Source: Lachnospiraceae bacterium (GTDB lineage: Bacteria > Bacillota_A > Clostridia > Lachnospirales > Lachnospiraceae). Taken from it: a stretch of DNA of 22,677 nucleotides. The stretch's first letter is position 1. Every line of letters begins with the position of its first letter. The position numbers were made by a program, and so were the translations under genes. This document shows positions 16,031 to 22,677 of the stretch, in pieces. The notes beneath the pieces are model-generated. The model did not search any database and had not been told where the DNA came from. It worked only from the letters and a program-made list of their open reading frames with translations. The stretch spans positions 1 to 22,677 of the forward strand of contig JAILPG010000134.1 in the NCBI GenBank assembly GCA_024699595.1. Reading direction: 5' to 3'.

Positions 16031-16918
16031 TCAGCCCTTAACAGCTCCTGCAATGAAGCTCGACTGGATCTTCTTGCTTAAGAATACATAGGCAAGAAGC
16101 GTCGGGAACGTAGCCATTACGAGGACTGCACCTACAAGACCCCAGTCTGTGAGGTACTGGCCCTGGAAGGACTGGATACCTACGGGGATGGTCTTAAGTT
16201 CACCCTTGCTGTTGAAGATGTTTGCAAACATCAGCTCGTTCCAGCTCTGTAAGAATGAATAGATTCCGATGGTCGCAAATGCAGGCTTTGTTAGCGGCAG
16301 GATGACCTTAAGGAAGGTACCCCATACACCACAGCCGTCGATATAGGCCGCCTCATCCAGATCCTTGGGGATATCCACCATGAAACCTGTACATATCAGT
16401 ATAGCCATCGCAAGTGAGAATGCGGCATACGGTATTATCAGCGCCTGATACGAATTGAGCCAGTGAAGCTTTGAAAGTATCAGGTATACCGGCAGTATCG
16501 ATGCATGCAGGGGAATGGTAAGACCTAACATAAATATGGAATTCATGAGCTTGCTTCCCTTCCACTTGATACGGGTAAGAGCATAGGTAGCCATAAGTGC
16601 GGCTATAAGCGTGATAGCCATGGCCGCTACCGTTATTACGATACTGTTAAAGAAGTATCTCGGCATATGACCTGTCTTAAGTGCATCCGGATAATTGTGC
16701 CACAGCCACTTCTGCGGAAGTCCTGCCACATTAAGTCCGTATATTTCCTCATTGCTCTTAAGTGAGAATGTAAACATCCAAAACAGAGGATAGAGATTAA
16801 CAAAAGTCCATATAGCAAGGAAGATATAGATGAGTACCTTTACTGCGGGATGCGTCTTTTTAAGTCTGTATGCATCAACCTCGCTTAATTGTGTATTTTT
16901 AGGATCATTAGCTGCCAT
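16031..16918 (-). CDS. MalG-like sugar ABC transporter permease (CUT1)
   Basis: From ATG 16918 (GGAGG eight bases upstream, one base after the previous stop) the protein has 295 residues; an ATG at 16945 inside the previous gene is less likely. It has six predicted membrane helices, the first at about 25-45 (VLIYIFLAIWTFVNLYPLFWMF), and the EAA loop DEAAYIDGCGVWGTFLKVILPLTKP that contacts the ATPase. The C-terminal SSFIAGAVKG is typical of the family. With the MalF-like partner it forms the membrane channel for import of an oligosaccharide. No ATPase gene is in the operon, so a shared MsmX-type ATPase encoded elsewhere is expected. The bidirectional terminator follows. Confidence 0.93.
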   Translation of the reverse strand: MAANDPKNTQLSEVDAYRLKKTHPAVKVLIYIFLAIWTFVNLYPLFWMFTFSLKSNEEIYGLNVAGLPQKWLWHNYPDALKTGHMPRYFFNSIVITVAAMAITLIAALMATYALTRIKWKGSKLMNSIFMLGLTIPLHASILPVYLILSKLHWLNSYQALIIPYAAFSLAMAILICTGFMVDIPKDLDEAAYIDGCGVWGTFLKVILPLTKPAFATIGIYSFLQSWNELMFANIFNSKGELKTIPVGIQSFQGQYLTDWGLVGAVLVMATFPTLLAYVFLSKKIQSSFIAGAVKG

Positions 16919-16919
16919 A

Positions 16920-17804
16920 TCATCTGTCCTCCTTAAAAATAGCACTTATTATCAAAGCAAAAGCAAAGCACAACAGTATCAGCATGACCGCCATCGCACT
17001 ACCCATTCCGTATCTGTTACGCTGGAACAGCATCTCGATCATACGCGTACTCGGAACCTCGGTCGCATGAAGCGGTCCGCCGTTTGTCAATACATATATG
17101 AGGTCATATGCCTTCAGAGATCCGGTTACGGCAAAGATAACGCTGACTCTGAGCACCGGCTTGATGATAGGGATGACGATATATCTGTTGACCTGTCCCT
17201 GGGTGGCTCCGTCTATCATCGCTGCCTCTCTGAGATCGGTAGATACGCCCTTAACACCGGCATACATAAACAGCATATGATAACCGACATACTGCCACAG
17301 CATGGGTACAAAGCAGGCCCATAATGCTATCTTCTTATCTCCGAGCCATAACTTCTGGAGGTTTTCAAATCCAAGCTTTGCAAGTGTCACGTTTAAGATT
17401 CCGTAATCGGGATTGTATATCTTTAACCACAGCTGACCGATAACAACCGTTGAGATCAGTACAGGCATAAAGAATACTGACAGAAAGAATCTCTCTCCCT
17501 TCATTCCCTTTCCAAGAAGCAGCGCAAGCCCAAGTGATAAGGGGAGCTGTATGAATACGGAAAGAAGAGCCAGTAACAGTGAATTCTTAAGGGCTTTTGC
17601 AAAGCCTATGGAATTGCTCGTGAACATCTCGGTATAGTTCTTAATACCGACAAATTCTTTGGCACTGCTCATACCATTCCAGTCAAAAGTACTGTAATAA
17701 GCCGACAGGAATATGGGTGCTATAAGGATACCCACAAACAGCAATAATGCAGGCAGTAAAAATAAAAATATGTTTACACCTTTAATGAATGTTTTGTTTT
17801 TCAT
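16920..17804 (-). CDS. MalF-like sugar ABC transporter permease (CUT1)
   Basis: A 294-aa protein with AAGGA shortly before the ATG. It has about six membrane helices, the first at about 10-34 (NIFLFLLPALLLFVGILIAPIFLSAYYS), a FVGIKNYTEMF segment typical of the family, and the EAA loop REAAMIDGATQGQVNRYIVIPIIKP. It pairs with the MalG-like permease encoded next. The gene lies downstream of the solute-binding lipoprotein and is separated from it by a strong hairpin that probably lowers permease expression relative to the binding protein. Confidence 0.93.
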   Translation of the reverse strand: MKNKTFIKGVNIFLFLLPALLLFVGILIAPIFLSAYYSTFDWNGMSSAKEFVGIKNYTEMFTSNSIGFAKALKNSLLLALLSVFIQLPLSLGLALLLGKGMKGERFFLSVFFMPVLISTVVIGQLWLKIYNPDYGILNVTLAKLGFENLQKLWLGDKKIALWACFVPMLWQYVGYHMLFMYAGVKGVSTDLREAAMIDGATQGQVNRYIVIPIIKPVLRVSVIFAVTGSLKAYDLIYVLTNGGPLHATEVPSTRMIEMLFQRNRYGMGSAMAVMLILLCFAFALIISAIFKEDR

Positions 17805-17826
17805 AATCCTTATTCCTTTTCACAAA

Positions 17827-17861
17827 GAGGCGGCTCTCCCGGCTCTCGGGAAAGCCGCCTC
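17827..17861 (-). terminator. Intercistronic hairpin after the solute-binding gene
   Basis: GAGGCGGCT (17827-17835) pairs with AGCCGCCTC (17853-17861) around an inner CCC/GGG stem. Only three Ts follow on the minus strand, so it is likely a partial terminator or mRNA stabiliser that keeps the binding protein at higher level than the permeases. Confidence 0.65.
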
Positions 17862-17905
17862 GTATTGCTTAGTTCAGCCTGACAGGCTGTTCACAAAATT
17901 ACGGA

Positions 17906-19267
17906 TTATCCGATATCGTTTGTAAGTCCCTCAACGAACTCTTCACCGTTGATCTCGCCGCCATAGATCTGGCTTACATAATCAAGGTAAGTGTTAGCTG
18001 AATCAGCGTTCATAGCTGTATCTCCGAAGAGAACATAGCTGTCTGCATTTGCACAGATATCGCTGACTGCCTGAGTTAAAGGATTGATTCCTGATGTATC
18101 GCCGTAAGGTGTCCAAGCGGGAAGTCCGCAGCCATCAAGATAACCATAGTGACAGATAAGACGTCCAAGCTCGAATGTATAGTTTGCAGCTATCTCAGCG
18201 TTAGGTGAAGAAGCAGCAACTGCAAGTGTATCTGAAGGTCCGCCTATAAGCTGGCCGAGCTTTGACTTGTCAGCATTGATTACAGGGAACTCAGCAACCT
18301 GAACCTTGTCGCCGAAGCCGTTCTCGTCTGCTGCGAAGTCTGCGCAGTTCCATGTACCATTCATGTAGAATGCATACTTGCCTGCCATGAAGTTAGCCTT
18401 AACTTCGTCGTTTGAAAGAGCGATTCCTGCGGGATCGAAGTACTCTTTGTTAACCATTTCCTGGAAAGTGTTAACTGCTGCTGCAACATCAGCATTGTCC
18501 CATGAAGCTCTTCCTAAGAAGATGTCGTTAAGAGTGTCAGCGCCTACGCTCTTCTCGATAACTGACTCAAGATACTCGGTAACGCACCATGTCTCTTTTC
18601 CTGCACATCCGAAAGGAATGATTCCCTGTGCCTTGAGGTCATCACAGCAAGCGATGAAGTCTTCGTATGTTCCGGGAACTTCGTCATATCCGGCTTCCTT
18701 AAGGATCTCCATGTTAGCGAAGAGACCAACGATGTTCATTGTAAGAGGAACACCATAGTGCTTTCCGTCATATGTGGAGTTAGCCATCATAACCTCAGGA
18801 AGCTCGTCCTTGAAGTTCTGATATGCATCGTCGAGGCAATATACACGACCTGCGTCTACGAAATCGCCAAGGAATGCGCATGACCATGTGAAGAAGATGT
18901 CGGGCATTTCGTCAGCTGCAACTGCTGCCTTGATCTTGGTCTTGTAAGCCTGGTTCTCGGTAGCCTCCCATGTGAAGTTGATCTCGGGATGAGCTGCTTC
19001 CATGTCAGCGATAGCTGCTTCATAAGAATGACGGTTTGAATCACTCTCTGTTGCGATACACCACATTGTAAGATCAACGGTTTCGCCTGTAGGCTCTTCA
19101 ACCTTCTCTTCTGTTTCAGTAGGCTCTTCTGTCTTCTCTTCGGTGGGCTCGGTGGCGGTCTCGGTCGTTGTCGGAGTCTCAACGGTAGCTACTGCATCAG
19201 CGCCGCCGCAGCCAACCAGTGAAAGAACCATAGCGCCTGCTAAAAGTGTTGCTAATACTCTTTTCAT
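17906..19267 (-). CDS. Sugar ABC transporter solute-binding lipoprotein
   Basis: A 453-aa protein with a strong RBS (AGGAGGT). The lipobox LSLVGC gives Cys20 as the lipidated residue. An acidic Thr/Glu-rich tether (about 28-64: TETATEPTEEKTEEPTETEE...) precedes the binding domain, which starts at VDLTMWCIATESD and has the usual family features, such as EMPDIFFTWS, YGVPLTMNIVGLFANMEILKEAGY and NFMAGKYAFYMNGTW. It belongs to the CUT1 (extracellular family 1) binding proteins, which capture oligosaccharides outside the membrane for the permeases encoded downstream. The specific sugar is not visible. Only 73 bp separate it from the upstream small lipoprotein gene. Confidence 0.94.
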   Translation of the reverse strand: MKRVLATLLAGAMVLSLVGCGGADAVATVETPTTTETATEPTEEKTEEPTETEEKVEEPTGETVDLTMWCIATESDSNRHSYEAAIADMEAAHPEINFTWEATENQAYKTKIKAAVAADEMPDIFFTWSCAFLGDFVDAGRVYCLDDAYQNFKDELPEVMMANSTYDGKHYGVPLTMNIVGLFANMEILKEAGYDEVPGTYEDFIACCDDLKAQGIIPFGCAGKETWCVTEYLESVIEKSVGADTLNDIFLGRASWDNADVAAAVNTFQEMVNKEYFDPAGIALSNDEVKANFMAGKYAFYMNGTWNCADFAADENGFGDKVQVAEFPVINADKSKLGQLIGGPSDTLAVAASSPNAEIAANYTFELGRLICHYGYLDGCGLPAWTPYGDTSGINPLTQAVSDICANADSYVLFGDTAMNADSANTYLDYVSQIYGGEINGEEFVEGLTNDIG

Positions 19268-19334
19268 AAATTACCTCCTGTAAAATATAATAGTGTTGTA
19301 TGATTTAAGGCTTTCGCCGAAAATCCGTGGTCAT

Positions 19335-19353
19335 AACGGGTCATTCACCCGTT
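19335..19353. other. Short inverted repeat around the stop codon of the small lipoprotein gene
   Basis: AACGGGT (19335-19341) and ACCCGTT (19347-19353) flank CATTC. The TGA stop at 19341-19343 lies at the stem-loop junction. No T-tract follows, so it is not a typical terminator; it may limit read-through into the sugar-uptake operon or be incidental. Confidence 0.5.
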
Positions 19354-19910
19354 TTACCGGTCTTTACCATCTGGGTGGGATATTCTATATGAAGCTCCCT
19401 TCCGTCCTGCTCATAGTAAAGCACCGTATCGTCAAAATCGAGTCTGTCATCATATATGAGGGTTATCTTCTTCTGATCTTCATCGACTGTATAGTGTCCG
19501 GAAAAAGAAACCTCGACGCCCTCTGCAAACGTTCCGTTCTCGGAAAACTTAAGAGCCCAGTTTCCGTCGTTCTTTATATAGCTTCCCGTGATCCCGTCCG
19601 GCTCGTCACCCTCCTCGAGCACATACACTTCGCTCTCATAGAGGTTGAAACCATCGTCATTCAGTTCATATCTGAGATCAAGCGACCCGTCTTTGCTGCT
19701 TAGCTTTATGTATTCGGGATCCGTAGTGTAGGAATATTTCTTATCCTTAAATACGGCTTTTCCGTTCTTATCAAGACTTATTACCGTCTTTTCGGTATCA
19801 TGTATATATGCCCAGTCACCGTTTAAGGGACCCTCAGTCTTATTGCACCCGGTCATAAGACAAAGGCCTGTAACTGCCATTGCTATAAAGACCGTAAGTT
19901 TCCTTTTCAT
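19341..19910 (-). CDS. Small lipoprotein of unknown function
   Basis: A 189-aa protein with AGGGAG upstream of the ATG. The signal MKRKLTVFIAMAVTGLCLMTGC ends in a lipobox with Cys22. The mature part is a beta-rich acidic domain with repeated 'GxW ... F ... Y' strands (GDWAYIHDTEKTVISLDKNGKAVF, then GSYIKNDGNWALKFSENGTF, GHYTVDEDQKKITLIYDD), the look of small Firmicute lipocalin/DUF5640-like lipoproteins. It should be anchored on the outer face of the membrane. It lies just before the sugar-binding lipoprotein in the same direction, so read-through or cotranscription is possible, but no functional link is shown. A hairpin (19941-19961) lies in its leader. Confidence 0.82.
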   Translation of the reverse strand: MKRKLTVFIAMAVTGLCLMTGCNKTEGPLNGDWAYIHDTEKTVISLDKNGKAVFKDKKYSYTTDPEYIKLSSKDGSLDLRYELNDDGFNLYESEVYVLEEGDEPDGITGSYIKNDGNWALKFSENGTFAEGVEVSFSGHYTVDEDQKKITLIYDDRLDFDDTVLYYEQDGRELHIEYPTQMVKTGKTGE

Positions 19911-19940
19911 AGATCACTCCCTAAACCGTCAAACTGCCCC

Positions 19941-19961
19941 GGGGATATAAAAAATATCCCC
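19941..19961. other. Stem-loop in the leader of the small lipoprotein gene
   Basis: GGGGATAT (19941-19948) pairs with ATATCCCC (19954-19961) across AAAAA. It lies in the 173-bp gap between the ABC-2 permease stop and the lipoprotein start. T-rich sequence follows on the plus strand, where there is no gene. On the minus strand no T-run follows, so a leader role or a weak terminator is possible. The rest of the gap is AT-rich with short inverted repeats and no gene. Confidence 0.45.
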
Positions 19962-20083
19962 CGCTTTTATATTTTCTAACGGAAGACATTTTTAGTAAAT
20001 GTAAAATTTTTACTTCAATAAGCATCTTTTTGACCTGTTTTGGTTCAGATCTTTGTCAAATCTTGTACAAAGTGCACAATTCC

Positions 20084-21031
20084 TTATCTCTTATCCTTGT
20101 CTATGAATTCAAGGAAGATAACGGTCACGATCGCATAGACGATCGTAAACAGGATCAGATGCCCCCAGCACATAAAGAGGTTTTCGGGGGTTGCCACGAA
20201 ATCAGCCCTGAAACTGGCTTCGCCGAGCTTTTTAAGGATAACATCCCTGAAGCCCGCCTGCTCTATCACGGATAATACATTTTTAAGTGTATAATCACCG
20301 ATCAGCCCGATATTGCCGCTCGCACTAACCATCTTGTTCCAGATCACCACTGCGGGCAGACTGTTAAAATCCGCCACACAGCACAACGATCTTACACCCC
20401 AGCTTGAGATCATCATCTTTACGACATCGGCAAAGGCATCCGACAGGGTGATAAAGCCCGCAAACACAAGCTGCACTATCAGCATGAACGGCATGACAGT
20501 CATTGCGGCCATCGGGGTCTTTACCATCGCAGATATCATAAGAGCCAGGATATCGGATGCATATGTGATAAATAACAGGGTAAGGAACAGATCCGGAATA
20601 AATCCGAAGGCCACACCGGTCTGCGGATATTTTACGCCGGTGGCTCCGAGTACCGCTATCGTGATCCCGGTCTCCATCATACACATGAAGAACTGATATA
20701 CAAGATGTGAGACAACATATGAAGTTATATGGAGCCCGGCTCTGTGCTCCCTTTTTATGATGGCTCTCTCCCTGCATATCGTCTGGATAGAGTTAAAAAA
20801 ACCGTTCCATATGCATACACAGGTAAGAGCGAACATCCCCTGGAAGGTTCCCTCCATGCTTACAAAGAGTCCTTTTCCCACGGCCATTGATACCATGGCT
20901 GCGATAACTGCGGACATGGGTAGGAACTTCCAGTCACTCTGGGTCACAAACATACGAAACTGTTTGCCAAGGCAGATGATAAACTGGCCGAAACGCCCTG
21001 TGTATGTCAATTCTTTGCTATTTGTATCCAT
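20084..21031 (-). CDS. ABC-2 type transporter permease (ABCG-like)
   Basis: A 315-aa protein with GAGGAAAG before the ATG, nine bases after the ATPase stop, so cotranscribed. About six hydrophobic segments are seen. The segment ICRERAIIKREHRAGLHITSYVVSHLVYQF is the connecting helix typical of ABCG/ABC-2 membrane domains ('ERaifkrEr..gl..saY..s'). It should form the channel half of an export system whose ATPase is the preceding gene. In eukaryotic and many bacterial ABCG proteins ATPase and permease are fused; here they are separate. The substrate is unknown. Confidence 0.88.
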   Translation of the reverse strand: MDTNSKELTYTGRFGQFIICLGKQFRMFVTQSDWKFLPMSAVIAAMVSMAVGKGLFVSMEGTFQGMFALTCVCIWNGFFNSIQTICRERAIIKREHRAGLHITSYVVSHLVYQFFMCMMETGITIAVLGATGVKYPQTGVAFGFIPDLFLTLLFITYASDILALMISAMVKTPMAAMTVMPFMLIVQLVFAGFITLSDAFADVVKMMISSWGVRSLCCVADFNSLPAVVIWNKMVSASGNIGLIGDYTLKNVLSVIEQAGFRDVILKKLGEASFRADFVATPENLFMCWGHLILFTIVYAIVTVIFLEFIDKDKR

Positions 21032-21040
21032 GTTCTTTCC

Positions 21041-22363
21041 TCAGCTTATCTTCTGAACATATTTTTCCACGAATTCATCTGCTCTTCCTTCGCCGCCCTC
21101 ATCCTTCTGGTTGATGGAAAGCAGTATCTCTTCCATCGATCTCTTTCCGAAGAATTCATAAGCCTCCTCTATCGGGCCATAATAAGCCAGACGTCCTGTC
21201 CTTGCAGCATCCTTTGCAAGCACGATGACATCATCAAACAGATCGATGACACGGTCAGGTGTATGAGTGATTACGATGACGATCTTGCCCTCATCCGCTA
21301 TCGTTCGCAGGCTTTCAAACAGATTTCTCGCAACCACGCCGTCAAGTCCGGAATCAGGCTCATCAAGGATGAACAGTGAAGGGTCGCTGATAAGCTCAAG
21401 CGCAATAGAGAGTCTCTTCCTCTGTCCGCCGGAAAGCTTTCCGACCTGCGAATTCTTTACGGACATAAGGCCGAGCCTTTCCAGTATCTCATTTATCCTC
21501 TTGTTCCTGTCCTCCTTTGAAACGCTCTTTGGAAGTCTTAACTTTGCACCGTCCGAAAGTGTCCGGTATACGGTATCGGTCATGCGCATAAGATCCTGCT
21601 GCGGTACAAAACCAAGATCGTATTTCATGCTTCCGTAATTGTTATAGAGGTTCCTGCCATGAAGGATTATCTCTGCATTTGCCATTTCATAGCCCGTTAC
21701 GGCATTAAGGAAGGTGGTCTTTCCCGCGCCGGATCCCCCGAGCAAAAGTACCAGATGACCGGTAGGGATCGACAGATGGATATCCTTAAGCAGATACTTT
21801 TTCCTGCCGTAGCTTATAACGGATCTGTCGGCAAGATTTACTGTAAGCCCGTTCTGAATGGCCTCAACCGTGGCCCCGCTTATCTTTGCGGCCTTTTCAA
21901 GATCTCCCTCAACGACCCGGTCATGATGTGGCATATATTTTTTTGACAGGCCCCAGATAAGGGACATCATGTTTGGAAAGAGCGCCCACAGAACAGCCAG
22001 TCTTCTTCTCTGTCTGAAGACATCACACAAACCGATAAATATAAAGATACTGAATATGAGCTGGGTATAAAAAAAGATATAGGAAAGGACATTCCAGAAG
22101 CTCTGCATTTTTGACCCGTTCTCAAAAATGGCCGTCATGACCTGCGCAAGGACCTTAAGAATGGCAAGCATGAAATAAGTTCTTCCCGCTTCCTCCTTCT
22201 CGGCCATCACTGCGAACATATACTCCCTGACACCCGGAATAAAGGCATATATCCCCTTTATGTTATCCTTCCTAAACATCTTAAAGGCGCCTATGGATCC
22301 TATGATCCAGCCAAGGCCAAATGCCGATAAGCTTAAAGTAATATTTACAGAACCCGGTTCCAT
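21041..22363 (-). CDS. ABCG-like ABC ATPase fused to an N-terminal membrane domain
   Basis: A 440-aa protein with AAAGGAT before the ATG. The first about 140 residues hold about four hydrophobic segments (about 8-26, 62-80, 90-112, 122-138) with KGIYAFIPGVREYMFAVMA, resembling small DUF5684-type membrane domains. The ATPase follows: Walker A GGSGAGKTT (209-217), Q-loop around Q255, signature LSGGQRKRLSIALEL (310-), Walker B LFILDEPDSGLD (E335) and switch H367 in VITHTPD. The signature and the ISDPSLFILDEPDSGLD segment are of ABCG/White type. It pairs with the separate permease downstream. The membrane anchor on the ATPase is unusual. Confidence 0.88.
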   Translation of the reverse strand: MEPGSVNITLSLSAFGLGWIIGSIGAFKMFRKDNIKGIYAFIPGVREYMFAVMAEKEEAGRTYFMLAILKVLAQVMTAIFENGSKMQSFWNVLSYIFFYTQLIFSIFIFIGLCDVFRQRRRLAVLWALFPNMMSLIWGLSKKYMPHHDRVVEGDLEKAAKISGATVEAIQNGLTVNLADRSVISYGRKKYLLKDIHLSIPTGHLVLLLGGSGAGKTTFLNAVTGYEMANAEIILHGRNLYNNYGSMKYDLGFVPQQDLMRMTDTVYRTLSDGAKLRLPKSVSKEDRNKRINEILERLGLMSVKNSQVGKLSGGQRKRLSIALELISDPSLFILDEPDSGLDGVVARNLFESLRTIADEGKIVIVITHTPDRVIDLFDDVIVLAKDAARTGRLAYYGPIEEAYEFFGKRSMEEILLSINQKDEGGEGRADEFVEKYVQKIS

Positions 22364-22393
22364 TACTGTATCCTTTCCGAAATATATGGCTGC

Positions 22394-22677
22394 TTACTCC
22401 TCGGATCCCATGATGTCATCCGTTATACCAAACTCATCGATGACAACCTCTTCGTCCTCATCCTCATCAGCAGCTGTTGCTATGGGAACAAACTCCGACA
22501 TATAGGCTTCTTCCGGCAGTCCGGCCATCAGGGCAGGTATGTTTATTACAATACCGTCGAGTCCGTAAGGTACCGGAAGCCCAACCTTGTGTGAATGCGG
22601 TTCGTCGCCCTTATTATCGGTTATCTCTATCACTACGGAAAGCGTCTGACCCATGAGATCGCACATTCCCCTGTCGT
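22394..22677 (-). CDS. C-terminal part of an unrecognised protein, cut by window edge
   Basis: The frame is open to the right edge and ends at a TAA at 22394-22396, giving the last 93 residues (DRGMCDLMGQTLSVVIEITDNKGDEPHSHKVGLPVPYGL...). The end is strongly acidic (ATAADEDEDEEVVIDEFGITDDIMG). An internal ATG at 22666 is probably not the start. It lies 30 bp before the ABC ATPase, so it is likely in the same operon. I do not recognise the family. Confidence 0.6.
   Translation of the reverse strand, partial: DRGMCDLMGQTLSVVIEITDNKGDEPHSHKVGLPVPYGLDGIVINIPALMAGLPEEAYMSEFVPIATAADEDEDEEVVIDEFGITDDIMGSEE

Noticed and set aside
15829..16041. Open frame of about 70 codons downstream of the hybrid kinase
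   Set aside because: It starts inside the palindrome, crosses several stem-loops and the terminator, has no ribosome site and reads as low-plausibility protein.
20039..20066. TTGACA-like hexamer and short inverted repeat in the gap before the lipoprotein
   Set aside because: No -10 at a workable distance, and the repeat arms are only about six bases.
1..22677. CRISPR array, insertion sequence, phage or defence genes
   Set aside because: No regularly spaced repeats, transposase, integrase, nuclease or similar domains were seen on either strand.

Overview
The window looks like a chromosomal segment of a Gram-positive gut or rumen Firmicute, most likely a Lachnospiraceae member (Butyrivibrio/Roseburia/Lachnospira type). 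This is an inference from moderate GC, strong Shine-Dalgarno sites, CUT1 sugar ABC transporters without their own ATPase, several YesM/YesN-type two-component systems, and lipoproteins with Gly-Cys lipoboxes. No rRNA, tRNA, CRISPR array, integrase or transposase was seen. Nearly all genes lie on the minus strand; the exceptions are a PHP phosphatase and a hybrid sensor kinase.

Right to left on the minus strand. At 22.7-20.1 kb an export-type ABC module holds the tail of an unrecognised acidic protein, an ABCG-like ATPase fused to an N-terminal membrane domain, and a separate ABC-2 permease. A small lipoprotein (19.9-19.3 kb) precedes a CUT1 sugar-uptake operon (solute-binding lipoprotein, MalF-like and MalG-like permeases; 19.3-16.0 kb). 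The operon ends at a strong bidirectional terminator shared with a convergent hybrid histidine kinase (13.4-15.8 kb, plus strand). The dCache sensor of that kinase carries what looks like the amino-acid-binding residue set.

Divergent from the hybrid kinase is an operon (13.2-8.1 kb): YesM-like kinase, a short REC-AraC regulator, a membrane acyltransferase 3, and a zinc-ribbon single-pass membrane protein with a long low-complexity linker. Next come a histidinol-phosphatase-type PHP gene (plus) and, divergent from it, a ROK fructokinase, followed by a CofE-like (F420 gamma-glutamyl ligase family) gene of unclear role. Then follows a second YesM/YesN pair (4.6-1.2 kb, overlapping by 23 bp) with a good terminator, and the start of a second sugar-binding lipoprotein gene running off the left edge. 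Two 11-bp direct repeats sit just upstream of the probable core promoter of that lipoprotein gene. They are attractive binding sites for the adjacent AraC-type regulator.

The window therefore combines three sensor kinases and two sugar-uptake loci with sugar kinase and envelope functions. The least ordinary points are the direct-repeat operator, the amino-acid dCache signature, a cluster of stem-loops beginning at the stop codon of the hybrid kinase, stop codons inside palindromes at three genes, the membrane-domain/ABC ATPase fusion, and the zinc-ribbon membrane protein in a two-component operon. I found no clear evidence of a wholly new defence or mobile system.
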